From the NCBI GenBank assembly GCA_045106675.1, contig JBGCFA010000014.1:35567-99566 (forward strand): DNA of 64,000 bases, in the 5' to 3' direction. A program made the translations under genes and the position numbers. Below, one piece after another: positions 54,503 through 62,860 of the stretch (its first letter is position 1; the number at the start of each line of letters is the position of its first letter). The stretch is from JBCAWW01 sp045106675 (GTDB lineage Bacteria; Bacteroidota; Bacteroidia; J057). The notes below the pieces were generated by a model, which did no database searches, was not told the DNA's origin, and saw only the letters and a program-made list of their open reading frames with translations.

Positions 54503-55057
54503 ATGACTAAGCATTTTTTCTTAGCCATCTGGCTGGCATTTGGTCTGTTTTTTACACTAAACGCTCAGATTACGAATGCCTTTGGCCAGATAGGTGGATT
54601 ATATAATACCAATAACAATCAATTTGCTTTTAGAGAGCATCGTATTTGGTTAAACACTGCGGTAGGAATTAGTATTGGGCGGCATTTTGATGTGGGCGTC
54701 AGGATGAATCAATTATGGCTACATGGCTTGCATCCTTATTGGGATCATATGTGGGAAGGAGGACCTTTTGTGCGGGCAAAATGGAACATCAAGGAGTATC
54801 ATCACCTATATGCCGAATTGAGATTGACTAGGGGCAATATTTGTACTTGCGGTGATCAAAGATATTCCTTTCTATCCCGTGAAAGTGGTAGGTATCATGT
54901 GGCTTTTGCCCATGGATTTACCCTTAAAATAGCCCCCAATACCCATGCCTACTCCGAACTTTATTGGAACTTCCCCCTTGAAAATGCAGCTACTGAATTA
55001 GGATATCTTAATGCTAGTCTCGGCATCAGGTATTATTTGAGAATAGAAAAGTTGTAA
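54503..55057 (+). CDS. Small outer-membrane barrel-like protein, paralogue of the preceding gene
   Basis: Signal peptide MTKHFFLAIWLAFGLFFTLN (cleavage after NA). The mature part aligns by eye along its length with the upstream protein, sharing the AFGQ start, the HMW-x-GPFVR strand and RGNICTC. The two genes are 34 bases apart and read the same way, so they look like a tandem duplication that has diverged. A convergent hairpin terminator follows. Confidence 0.68.
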   Translation: MTKHFFLAIWLAFGLFFTLNAQITNAFGQIGGLYNTNNNQFAFREHRIWLNTAVGISIGRHFDVGVRMNQLWLHGLHPYWDHMWEGGPFVRAKWNIKEYHHLYAELRLTRGNICTCGDQRYSFLSRESGRYHVAFAHGFTLKIAPNTHAYSELYWNFPLENAATELGYLNASLGIRYYLRIEKL

Positions 55058-55062
55058 GGACA

Positions 55063-55097
55063 AAGCTTGACCCTTATGAGTTTTAAGGGTCAAGCTT
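55063..55097. terminator. Bidirectional terminator between convergent genes
   Basis: AAGCTTGACCCTTA (55063-55076) pairs perfectly with TAAGGGTCAAGCTT (55084-55097) around a 7-base loop, midway between stops at 55057 and 55127. Confidence 0.65.
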
Positions 55098-55126
55098 CGT
55101 ATCATTAGTTGAGTAATGACCTCTGT

Positions 55127-56515
55127 TTAGTTGTGATCAACCACTCGGTAAACCTTCTTTGTTTTGTCTCCACTTTCAATACATGTTTGAAAGGTGTCCG
55201 CAATCTTTTGAAAGGCATGACTTTTTAGATGAATTTCATCAAACCAATCATCTTCTGAATTTGCGGTCCCCCTACAATCTATATGATACAAATTGTCAAA
55301 ATGCTCACTTAGCATGATTAGCATTTCATTGAATTCCCACACCATGGCATAAGCGATCGATTCTTGATCTTCCGGATCAAAGATGCCTTTCAAAACCATT
55401 GGATCATGCAACCAACGTCCAGAGTTCATAAAATTATTGAGCAATCGGTTCCTTACTTTTATGCGTGATGCTTTTCTCGGTGAAGGGATGGCAAAATCAT
55501 AACCTTGAGTAATGAATTTGATGTGGTTAAAACGCTTTAGGTTTGAAAGTTCTGTTACCAAAAGATAATATTGACTCATCGTGATATTGAGGAAATTGAA
55601 AAACTCAAGACTTAAGAATTTAAGTCCTCGCTTATATTTTTCTTCATCAAATACATTGGATGAAGAAGTCCCATTACGAAGCTTTAGTAAACGCGCTTTA
55701 GATTTTCCCAAGACTTCATCGTTCTCCGTTTCTTGAAAATTGCCATTGCGAAACTTTTTTCTGATGAGTTTTGCGGGACGGTAGCCTCCCATCATATCAT
55801 TTCCGCCCCCACTAAAGAGGAATGCGTCAGGCGAAATTCTATCGAGCATCGAAATATAATCGGTAGTCTTGATCATATTACTCAACCAGTCTCCCCCAGC
55901 TGCCATTGAGTAGACGGCATAATTAGGATTGTCTTCAATGAGCCAGTCGATAATATCTTTGACACTATCACCAAGGAGCTGCACGGGTGGATGTTGGAAC
56001 CAAGAATCTCCTTCCACCAAAATACTCTTACCTTTTTCCCTGAAAATCTTAGACCTAATCCGTTTGTCAAACTCTTCCTTTCGGTCTTTTTCGTTTTCAA
56101 AGTTTGCCTTACCCATTAAGCCTTCCTCGGCTTGGGATTGATTGAGTACGGAAGGGGAGTTTTCATCAAATATCCTCTGTAAGATTCTACGAGGTGCATT
56201 TTGATACTTCCTCAAAAATAGGATGAGATGCTCTAGGATAATGCCGGGTAAGTCTTTTTCTTTTGTGTTCGCAGCACTAACAAACTTGAAGCTACCATTG
56301 GATTCTTCTTTAATTCTATCTAGCCATGCTTCATTCTTTTTAGAAACTGTGCGATAATCTACTGGGTTAGGACCATCAACTTTCAAATTTAAATCAAAGT
56401 AGAACCAATGAAGTCCATCAATTTGGTTCAAAAACAGTGCTTCAAGTTTACGAATCTGTTCTTTATGGATTTGGTGTAGCGGCTTAGTGTTAGGGTTTGA
56501 AGGGCTATCTGGCAT
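55127..56515 (-). CDS. SGNH/GDSL-type hydrolase-like protein with long N-terminal extension
   Basis: The second half shows all the landmarks of an SGNH hydrolase: GDSW with Ser171 (block I), the AAGGDWLSN glycine block, SGGGNDMMGG (block III Asn) and, near the end, D426-E-I-H429 (block V catalytic Asp/His). The fold normally makes an esterase or lipase. There is no signal peptide, so it is probably cytoplasmic, or exported by a non-Sec route. The first 150 residues (charged, helical) are not recognised. Length (462) is well above a bare SGNH domain. It stands alone between convergent genes. Confidence 0.72.
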   Translation of the reverse strand: MPDSPSNPNTKPLHQIHKEQIRKLEALFLNQIDGLHWFYFDLNLKVDGPNPVDYRTVSKKNEAWLDRIKEESNGSFKFVSAANTKEKDLPGIILEHLILFLRKYQNAPRRILQRIFDENSPSVLNQSQAEEGLMGKANFENEKDRKEEFDKRIRSKIFREKGKSILVEGDSWFQHPPVQLLGDSVKDIIDWLIEDNPNYAVYSMAAGGDWLSNMIKTTDYISMLDRISPDAFLFSGGGNDMMGGYRPAKLIRKKFRNGNFQETENDEVLGKSKARLLKLRNGTSSSNVFDEEKYKRGLKFLSLEFFNFLNITMSQYYLLVTELSNLKRFNHIKFITQGYDFAIPSPRKASRIKVRNRLLNNFMNSGRWLHDPMVLKGIFDPEDQESIAYAMVWEFNEMLIMLSEHFDNLYHIDCRGTANSEDDWFDEIHLKSHAFQKIADTFQTCIESGDKTKKVYRVVDHN

Positions 56516-56982
56516 TATTTGATATTTATTTGTTATTATGTATTTGGATACGATTCGGGAAATTAAAAGGTTTTGATCGTTTGTATTTTACCAGATTCGT
56601 AGTATTTGGGAAGTACCACAAAATGAGTAAAGAAGCCCATAAGGACTTCTTTACTTTGGATTTTACTAAGGCAAATCCGTTTTATTTCAATCTATCCGTG
56701 ATCCAATTTTGACTCAAATATTCCTCTCCACCGAAGTGTTGTGGAAGCAGTGCTTGCTTGTATGAAGGATCGTAGATGGGGATTATCTTTCTTGTTTTCT
56801 ACCGCTACTCGCGGAAAACTAGAGCTTGTATTTTTAAAGGCGTTTAATTGGTTTTTATTCCGATTGTAAACACAATAACAAAAATGATGATTTCGAATTT
56901 TTCGAAACTTTTTACACAAAAAAATGCTCCCACACAAAAGTGTAGGAGCAATGCAATTCTTACAGAATATCTTGAATAAATT
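56516..56982. other. Gene-poor 467-bp region with worn repeat and a terminator
   Basis: I see no recognisable protein on either strand. It holds ACCGCTACTCGCGGAA (56801-56816), found again at 59008-59023, and the RRM-gene terminator. It could be a decayed gene or the site of an old insertion. Confidence 0.45.
56917..56949 (-). terminator. Terminator of the RRM protein gene
   Basis: On the minus strand GCTCCTACAC-TTTT-GTGTGGGAGC (one wobble) is followed by ATTTTTTTG. Confidence 0.85.
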
Positions 56983-57339
56983 CTAGTATCTTCTGTTGTA
57001 GCCGCCGCCGCCACCGCCACCGCGGTAACCGCCGCCACCACCGCCGCCGCCACGGTAACCACCGCCGCCGCCGCCACCGCCACGACTATCGCGACGCTCT
57101 CTTGGCTCAGCTTTCTTTACGACGATCGTACGACCGTCCATCTCAGTTTCGTTCAACGCATCAATGGCCTGCTGGCCCGCGTCGTCGTCTGCCATTTCTA
57201 CAAAGCCATAGCCTTTTGACTTACCTGTAAACTTGTCCGTAATGATCTTAACAGAATCAACGGAGCCGTATTGTGCGAAGGCATCCTCTAGATCGGACTC
57301 AATAGTGTCAAAGCTAAGCTTTGCGACAAAAATGTTCAT
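56983..57339 (-). CDS. Small RRM-type RNA-binding protein with Gly-rich tail
   Basis: One RNA recognition motif fills residues 1-80, with RNP2 (IFVAKL) and RNP1 (KGYGFVEM) intact, followed by a basic linker and a Gly-rich tail with spaced Tyr/Arg (YRGGGG repeats, ending YNRRY). Such Bacteroidota and cyanobacterial proteins bind single-stranded RNA, often with a cold or stress role, and the tail may drive RNA chaperone or condensate behaviour. It is monocistronic with its own strong terminator. Confidence 0.9.
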   Translation of the reverse strand: MNIFVAKLSFDTIESDLEDAFAQYGSVDSVKIITDKFTGKSKGYGFVEMADDDAGQQAIDALNETEMDGRTIVVKKAEPRERRDSRGGGGGGGGYRGGGGGGGGYRGGGGGGGYNRRY

Positions 57340-57523
57340 AAAAAAAATGTAAAATGTGAAATTATTGGTTTTTCAGAGGGTTTAGTCCCCGATTGACCGT
57401 AGGCAATTTACATAATTATTTTGTTTTACTAATCTTTTCCTGAGAAAAATTTTATTTTCCTTACAAAAGACACTAGGCAAAATGTGGATTAACGGCTCTG
57501 AGGTACATTAATGAGCGTTTTTG

Positions 57524-58846
57524 TTAGGGCCAAAGAATACGATCAATTCGTAAAAAAACATCCCAATAGAGCTCTTGGGTCATTTTATCCCATAAAATAT
57601 GCTGGTAGCGGTACTGAAAAGTTTGAATTTGACAAAGGATAATCAATGCGAATACCCCAACATTAAATACTTTTCTCCATGAACTCCCGAGAGATTGCCA
57701 ACAAAACCCAAGCAACAAAGCCCAGATTGCATAAAAATCAATAAATACCCTGCCGCCAAAGCTGCCCCCATAAAACCAAAAGTCCCAGCACGAGAGCAGA
57801 TAGACCAAGCCGAGGATGAAACCAAGCGTTCCCAGGCACTGGAAAAGACTCCGCTTCCCCCAAAAATAAAAACCCAATAGCCCAAGAAAGGCTAGGGGAG
57901 TGTACAAAAAGAAGCCCTTACGATAACTAAAAAGCATCTGCCAAAAATGAGAATTGCTCAGATCGATCTTATATTCTCCATAAGAGTACACCCAGGGACT
58001 GCCGGTTTGTAGATAGTAAATCAATAGCTGTAGACTGGCAATGGCTAGACTCAAGCAAATACCCAGACCTAAAGCAGCTTTTTGATTTGAAAAAGTGCTT
58101 TTTAGCTGATTCCAAAAGGCCTGCCCGTTTTCGGCCATAAAGGGTAGTAGAAATATAACAATCCCATTGATCGGTCTGATCAAGACTATCGTACCTATAC
58201 AGACGCCCATCCAAAGCAAGGCGCCCGGATTGCCCCCAAGCCATCTGCGGCTAGCTAGCAGCAGAGCGGTAATGAAGCAAAATGAAAAATGATGCGACAT
58301 CAAGCCCTCCATCATGGGATAATAAAATAAATTAGTCCCTAAGAGGATGGCGGGTAAGACCAAGCTGATGTATCGATCCTTTATGCCAAAATCTCGCAGG
58401 AGCAAAATGCAGAGGTATAAGCCCAAAAGCGTATAGAAGATCGCCCCGATATGGACTGATATATAGTAAGGCAAGCTGTAACCATCCGCATCAAAACTGC
58501 TCAACAAAGCGACGCCATGCCCTAATAGATAAAAAGGACTCAAAACAAAGGCTGTACCCGCAAAGTATCGGTTTACCTTACCACCATCAGCATCAAAACG
58601 ATAATCATAGTAGATGTGAGATTGATAATACTTCTCGCCCTCTAGTTCCTCAAAAAAGCCAAAATTCAAGTCTTGATAGACCAGAACAGCGGGTAGATAA
58701 GCAAAATATCCTTTGCCATCAGAACGCACTATCCCTTCCCAGCGAATCGGATTCCACTGTACATTGGCCGCCGAAAAGATCAAGATTGCCCCACAAAAGG
58801 CTAGCGACCAATAGGGAAGACGTGAAGATGCGAAGGTTTTTCCCAA
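57524..58846 (-). CDS. Multi-pass membrane protein, probably a GT-C-type glycosyltransferase
   Basis: About ten to twelve hydrophobic helices fill this 440-residue protein. The first large loop has acidic and aromatic residues (SDGKGYFAYLPAVLVYQDLN, then HIYYDYRFDADGGK) in the place where ArnT/mannosyltransferase-like GT-C enzymes keep catalytic Asp residues. I recognise the overall type rather than a named family. The only reasonable start is the TTG at 58846, 1 base after the stop of the beta-helix gene, so translation is coupled. It may glycosylate that or another exported product. Confidence 0.7.
   Translation of the reverse strand: MGKTFASSRLPYWSLAFCGAILIFSAANVQWNPIRWEGIVRSDGKGYFAYLPAVLVYQDLNFGFFEELEGEKYYQSHIYYDYRFDADGGKVNRYFAGTAFVLSPFYLLGHGVALLSSFDADGYSLPYYISVHIGAIFYTLLGLYLCILLLRDFGIKDRYISLVLPAILLGTNLFYYPMMEGLMSHHFSFCFITALLLASRRWLGGNPGALLWMGVCIGTIVLIRPINGIVIFLLPFMAENGQAFWNQLKSTFSNQKAALGLGICLSLAIASLQLLIYYLQTGSPWVYSYGEYKIDLSNSHFWQMLFSYRKGFFLYTPLAFLGLLGFYFWGKRSLFQCLGTLGFILGLVYLLSCWDFWFYGGSFGGRVFIDFYAIWALLLGFCWQSLGSSWRKVFNVGVFALIILCQIQTFQYRYQHILWDKMTQELYWDVFLRIDRILWP
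57824..57842 (-). repeat. Hairpin-GAACGCTT element
   Basis: On the minus strand CCAG-TGC-CTGG is followed by GAACGCTT, inside the GT-C-like gene. Confidence 0.65.
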
Positions 58847-58847
58847 G

Positions 58848-61112
58848 CTATTGGACTATAAAAGTCTGACTGTATGATTGCCTATCACTCACAATTTGTA
58901 GATAATATACGCCTTTCGCGATGTTTGTCGGCATTTCGATATCCGTAGTCTTTGCGTTGAGCGCTTGTCTTTGGATGAGCATGCCTGATTGGTTCCAGAT
59001 CTGGATCACCGCTACTCGCGGAACGCCAGACTCCCATTCTAGGACGAAGTTTCCTGCATTCGGATTAGGGTAAAGTATGAATGGTCTTGGGGCAATGTCT
59101 TCAATCGCAGTAGCGGGATTGTATTCATAAGCGCCGATATCTGCTCTGCCATTAAAAATACGTGCTTCTCCTCTTTGGTCAGTAGGGATCTCGCTGAGGT
59201 TTTTGCCTTGGTCGATGGCTGCGGCTTGAATTGATAAACTATGTGTAGTACTGGGACCACCATATTGCCCTAATGGATTGAGGAGCGTAATGATATTGAT
59301 TAGGTCATTGTCATCAGCTAAAAAGAGTTCGCTATCATCGCTAATTAGGTTGTTACCAAGCGATAGTAGGTTACCATAGATTTCAGGCCCTGCCGGAGCA
59401 GTATTGAAGGAGTAAATGCTATTGACAGACTCTGCAAAAGTCCCATTATCCACATATAAGGCTCCACCGCTAGAAGAAGCTTCATTAAGCGTAAAAGTAC
59501 AATGCGTAAGTTTGAGATAAGCTGGAGCATTAATGACACGATTATCGATTGCTCCTCCATCCAAAAAGATGGCTTCATTGTTGGAAAAGGTACAGTTGAT
59601 CGCAGATAGCTTCGCTGTGTCAGATAAGCCATAGTTAGCAATGGCTCCACCAGAGCGGGCTTTGTTACGTGCAAAAGTTGATTGCTCAACGGTCAGATTG
59701 CCATTGTTTTGGATAGCTCCTCCTCCATAATTACTAGGTCCGCCTTCATAGAAGTTTAGCCAGCGAAAATAGGCAGAAACACCATCTCCTACTTGTACCA
59801 AACGGATACTGTCTCCTCCGCGCAAATATATATCATCAAGCGGATTGCCTAATATGCTGAGATCTTTATCCAAGAGGAGTGTTGCATCGAGATTTAGATT
59901 GCCACTCAATCCATCTAGCCGCAAAGTATCTCCGGGACAAGCAAGCAGTACTGCTTGTGGCAAAGAACCGGGACCATTGGTCTCCAAATTGAATACATCT
60001 ACATCAGAGGGTACAAATTCATATGCCCCTATGTCTGCAAGCCCATTGCGAGCTTTGCCTCTAGCGTCTTCTGTAGGCGCTTGATTGTTGGCTGCAGCAT
60101 CTATCGCTGGGCTAGTACAAGAAATTGGTACTGTGGGGACTGGACCTTGATTATCACCTAGTACACTTACATTGGCATCGATATCTAGCAGATCTGTTGG
60201 ATCGGCTTGTCCATTGGGGACAAAGAAGATCCCACCGCTATTGTCGATCAGGTTATTACCAAAAGATTGTACCGAACCTTCCATATTTGGGCTGGCTCCT
60301 TGATTATTGGCAAAAATACTATTGCGAGTGCGTACTACCGGTGATCGGTTGTAGGCGATTCCAGCAACTAATTCAGACTCATTATAGACAAAGGTACAAT
60401 TGTTGGCTTCAAAGCTGGTTTGCTGCGAGACTATATTTTCGCCAGTGAGAAAAACCACTCCTCCGGTCGAATCTGCTCGATTATTAGCGAAGGTGCAATT
60501 CCACGCATCAACATCTGCACTACCACCGAGCGCTCCGTCAATATAGATCGCTCCGCCTGCTTCTGGAATCCCGCTTGGGTTACCAGCAGCATCAAGAGCC
60601 GTATTGTAGGCAAAAGTGCAATCATATAGTTCGAGCTTGGTGCTGAGGCCTTGGAAACCATTGAGTATCGCCCCTCCATAACCTGCTTCATTGTGATGGA
60701 GGTAGCATTGCCGTAGGATCAGATAGCCATAGTTGACGATTGCTCCTCCTGCGGGGAACGTTAGGCTATAGACATTGCCATTTTGAAGGCTCAAGCCACT
60801 TATCTCTACACTGTCACCCTCTGCGATTTCAAAAAGACGGGTTTGCTGTCCGCCCGAAATGGCTAAGCTTTGAGCGCCTGGTCCAAGGATTCGAATATTT
60901 TTATTGATGACAATCTGTGAATCAAGGACAATCTGACCTGTGATAGTAAAATTAATACTATCGCCTGATTGGGCGTCTAAGAGGGCTTGACGCAAACTGC
61001 CGATCCCATCATTGGTGTTAGCGGTGACGCTAAGGATGGTGGCGTTCAGCGAAGCTGAGAAAGTAAAAGTAACAAAAAGGCAAAAGGCCAAATTCCAAAA
61101 GGAGCGCTGCAT
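58848..61112 (-). CDS. Secreted right-handed beta-helix protein (choice-of-anchor Q) with T9SS sorting domain
   Basis: A signal peptide (MQRSFWNLAFCLFVTFTFSA) precedes two successive beta-helix domains of the polymorphic-outer-membrane-protein type (NNCTFVYNESE, GGAIQNNGNLTVEQSTFARN, GGAIDNRV). Each is closed by the anchor-Q motif (ARGKARNGLADIGAYEF and QRGEARIFNGRADIGAYEY). The end is a type A T9SS domain (LYPNPNAGNFVLEWE ... YSQTFIVQ). The domain pair looks like an internal duplication. Surface-exposed; it may bind polysaccharide. Coupled to the GT-C-like gene. Confidence 0.87.
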   Translation of the reverse strand: MQRSFWNLAFCLFVTFTFSASLNATILSVTANTNDGIGSLRQALLDAQSGDSINFTITGQIVLDSQIVINKNIRILGPGAQSLAISGGQQTRLFEIAEGDSVEISGLSLQNGNVYSLTFPAGGAIVNYGYLILRQCYLHHNEAGYGGAILNGFQGLSTKLELYDCTFAYNTALDAAGNPSGIPEAGGAIYIDGALGGSADVDAWNCTFANNRADSTGGVVFLTGENIVSQQTSFEANNCTFVYNESELVAGIAYNRSPVVRTRNSIFANNQGASPNMEGSVQSFGNNLIDNSGGIFFVPNGQADPTDLLDIDANVSVLGDNQGPVPTVPISCTSPAIDAAANNQAPTEDARGKARNGLADIGAYEFVPSDVDVFNLETNGPGSLPQAVLLACPGDTLRLDGLSGNLNLDATLLLDKDLSILGNPLDDIYLRGGDSIRLVQVGDGVSAYFRWLNFYEGGPSNYGGGAIQNNGNLTVEQSTFARNKARSGGAIANYGLSDTAKLSAINCTFSNNEAIFLDGGAIDNRVINAPAYLKLTHCTFTLNEASSSGGALYVDNGTFAESVNSIYSFNTAPAGPEIYGNLLSLGNNLISDDSELFLADDNDLINIITLLNPLGQYGGPSTTHSLSIQAAAIDQGKNLSEIPTDQRGEARIFNGRADIGAYEYNPATAIEDIAPRPFILYPNPNAGNFVLEWESGVPRVAVIQIWNQSGMLIQRQALNAKTTDIEMPTNIAKGVYYLQIVSDRQSYSQTFIVQ
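59008..59025 (+). repeat. Hairpin-AACGCC element with 5-nt loop
   Basis: CCGC-TACTC-GCGG is followed by AACGCC, inside the beta-helix gene on the opposite strand. The 16 bases ACCGCTACTCGCGGAA are identical to 56801-56816. Confidence 0.65.
61041..61057 (-). repeat. Hairpin-AACGCC element
   Basis: On the minus strand CAGC-TTC-GCTG (5 bp with the flanking T/A) is followed by AACGCC, just inside the signal-peptide region of the beta-helix gene. Confidence 0.65.
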
Positions 61113-61175
61113 AGGGTTTTATTAGCAATAACGAGAGGAGCTAAGCTTGAGATAGGGTGCTAAGATACAAAAATC

Positions 61176-61210
61176 AAAAATCCGACTCGCAGTAAGCGAA
61201 TCGGATTTTT
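61176..61210. terminator. Strong bidirectional terminator after DUF4295
   Basis: AAAAATCCGACTCGC (61176-61190) pairs with GCGAATCGGATTTTT (61196-61210) with one mismatch around AGTAA, with T-runs on both strands. Confidence 0.88.
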
Positions 61211-61231
61211 GTGTAAAATATCTTGTCTGAA

Positions 61232-61393
61232 CTACTTAGCGTCTTTCAGAAAGTCTTTGACCATATCAGTCGGTACGATATCTTCTTTGAAGATGTAGGC
61301 ACCAGTCTCAGGATTTTTCACCGTGCGTACCACTTTGGTGAACCCTTTACTTTTAGACTTGTCCCGGTATCCTGCAACGGTTTTCTTTGCCAT
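61232..61393 (-). CDS. DUF4295 family protein
   Basis: A 53-residue basic protein found by translating the minus strand from the ATG at 61393: it opens MAKKTVAGYRDKSKSKG and ends TDMVKDFLKDAK. It is a Bacteroidota-specific family always found directly after rpmG, and probably a ribosome-associated protein; its role is not known. It lies 13 bases after the L33 stop and is too short for most gene callers. Confidence 0.9.
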   Translation of the reverse strand: MAKKTVAGYRDKSKSKGFTKVVRTVKNPETGAYIFKEDIVPTDMVKDFLKDAK

Positions 61394-61406
61394 GACTTAT
61401 TGGTGG

Positions 61407-61595
61407 TTACTTGATTTCTTTATGTAAGGTATAACGCTTTAGGGTGGAATTGTATTTTTTCAATTCCATACGCCCTGGCGTATTTTTACGATTCTTGGTA
61501 GTGATGTAACGAGAAGTTCCGGGCTTGCCAGACTCTTTGTGTTCGGTACATTCCAAAATTACCTGAATTCTATTTGCTTTACTCTTCTTTGCCAT
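61407..61595 (-). CDS. rpmG: 50S ribosomal protein L33
   Basis: 62 residues with the L33 signature (RIQVILECTEHKESGKPGTS, then RYITTKNRKNTPGRMELKKY and the NSTLKRYTLHKEIK tail). The zinc-binding CxxC pairs are mostly absent, so it is the Cys-minus form. It is part of the large ribosomal subunit. L28 (rpmB), a common neighbour, is not here. A TATCTTTG element (minus strand, 61619-61626) lies 23 bases upstream of the start. Confidence 0.95.
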   Translation of the reverse strand: MAKKSKANRIQVILECTEHKESGKPGTSRYITTKNRKNTPGRMELKKYNSTLKRYTLHKEIK

Positions 61596-61899
61596 TTCGG
61601 TTTTTAACTTTGGGTCTGCAAAGATAATAAAAGTATCTTTTACTTAAAAGTTTTATTCACAATTACTCTATTATAAGTATTTACCCGCTTAGGTGTATTT
61701 ACCTGTTTTGGTACGTCGGAATATAAAAGAGGGTGAAAAATTTGTCTTTCTGATGCGCTTTTTCCACCTTAATAATTGTAAGATGTTTCCCTAAAACGAA
61801 CTATTAAAGCTTAAGGATTTTGCCCGATCCTATACGTAACTACAGTCTGAATTAGCCCTTCAGACCTTTACCTTCTTGTTATGCTTTATCAAAACAGTC
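61596..61899. other. Divergent intergenic region between rpmG and the LytTR regulator
   Basis: AT-rich, no gene. It holds the rpmG promoter on the minus strand and presumably the promoter of the LytTR regulator on the plus strand, for which I find no clear TAnnTTTG. Confidence 0.5.
61619..61626 (-). promoter_or_regulatory. Candidate -7 element TATCTTTG of rpmG-DUF4295
   Basis: Exact fit to the Bacteroidota TAnnTTTG element, 23 bases before the rpmG ATG. The -33 element is weak. Confidence 0.5.
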
Positions 61900-62670
61900 A
61901 TGCCCCCACTCATTCAAGCCATGGTAGTCGATCGGAATCCCTATCACAGGGAGACCCTCGTCCAAAAACTACACTATCAAAGCCCCAATCTCACTGTTCT
62001 TGCCAGTTTGGACCTTAATCCAGACAATTGTAAGCTGGTGCATCACTGCCAGCCTGATTTATTGTTTTTAGACGTTGGCAGACCTGATTTAGAAGGGATT
62101 GCGTTTTTACGTTCCGTCGAAGACGGTCTCAAGAGCGAAATCATCCTTATGGATCAGGATGACGCTTATTTTACGGATTGCCCGCGTGAGCAGATTATAG
62201 GTTTCCTTGAAAAACCTATCAACAATCAGGCTTTATACCAAGTATTAGCCAATTGGAGTTACCGAAAGAAGATCGATGACCTTGATCATAAGGTTGAAAA
62301 TATGTGTCGAATGATCCGCCAGGACCGTTGTCCTACTTTTGTAGCGCCAACGGTCGGTGGATTTGAATTGATCTCCGTAGAGAACATAGCGTTTTGCGAA
62401 GCACAAAACACCTATACCTTATTGCACCTTAAGGATAAATCCAGTGTCCTAATCACGCAATGTCTCAAAAAGGTGGAGGAACGATTAAATGCTTTTCCTT
62501 TTGTCCGTATTCACAAAAAACATCTTGTCAACCTCAAATATGTCAAGCGGTATCTCAAAGGAGATGGTGGAGAGGTCGAAATGCGCGATGGCGAAATACT
62601 GACTGTATCTCGCAGTCGAAAGGAGTTTTTGTTAAATCGTTGCTATCGATTTTTTAGCGGAGAAGCCTAA
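61900..62670 (+). CDS. LytTR-family response regulator, orphan
   Basis: The ATG at 61900 (MPPLIQAMVVDRNP) begins a receiver domain; the in-frame TTG at 61876 would add eight residues. Receiver: acidic pocket D11, phospho-accepting Asp58 (LLFLDVG) and Lys105 (GFLEKPIN). A coiled linker (about 117-142) leads to a LytTR DNA-binding domain (FELISVENIAFCEAQNTYT ... FVRIHKKHLVNLKYVKRYL ... LTVSRSRKEFLL). It binds DNA as a dimer. No histidine kinase is adjacent. It is the gene immediately before the eCIS-type genes and reads the same way, so it may control them. Confidence 0.88.
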   Translation: MPPLIQAMVVDRNPYHRETLVQKLHYQSPNLTVLASLDLNPDNCKLVHHCQPDLLFLDVGRPDLEGIAFLRSVEDGLKSEIILMDQDDAYFTDCPREQIIGFLEKPINNQALYQVLANWSYRKKIDDLDHKVENMCRMIRQDRCPTFVAPTVGGFELISVENIAFCEAQNTYTLLHLKDKSSVLITQCLKKVEERLNAFPFVRIHKKHLVNLKYVKRYLKGDGGEVEMRDGEILTVSRSRKEFLLNRCYRFFSGEA

Positions 62671-62824
62671 ATGCCTATATGTTGTTTACTAGATCATAGG
62701 CACGGTTCCCTCGTGCAGACAACCTCTCGCTAAACCTGATCCCGAACTTTGTTAGAAAATAACTAACATAAGTCTAGAAGCTACTTAGTCCTTTTTAACT
62801 GGTCAACTTACTGATCCTAAACCG

Positions 62825-62844
62825 TCCCTCAAGCATTTGAGGGA
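62825..62844. promoter_or_regulatory. Perfect 8-bp inverted repeat upstream of the Pvc16 gene
   Basis: TCCCTCAA-GCAT-TTGAGGGA, ending 16 bases before the ATG at 62861. It may be an operator or a leader hairpin masking the start. Confidence 0.5.
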
Positions 62845-62860
62845 TACAATATCACTTTGC

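Noticed and set aside
56692..56937. Minus-strand open frame near the RRM gene
   Set aside because: Contains the RRM terminator and the shared repeat, with no recognisable domain. More likely non-coding.
56983..57083. Ala/Val-rich antisense frame at the Gly tail of the RRM gene
   Set aside because: It is the frame-shifted reading of the GGC/GGT repeats.
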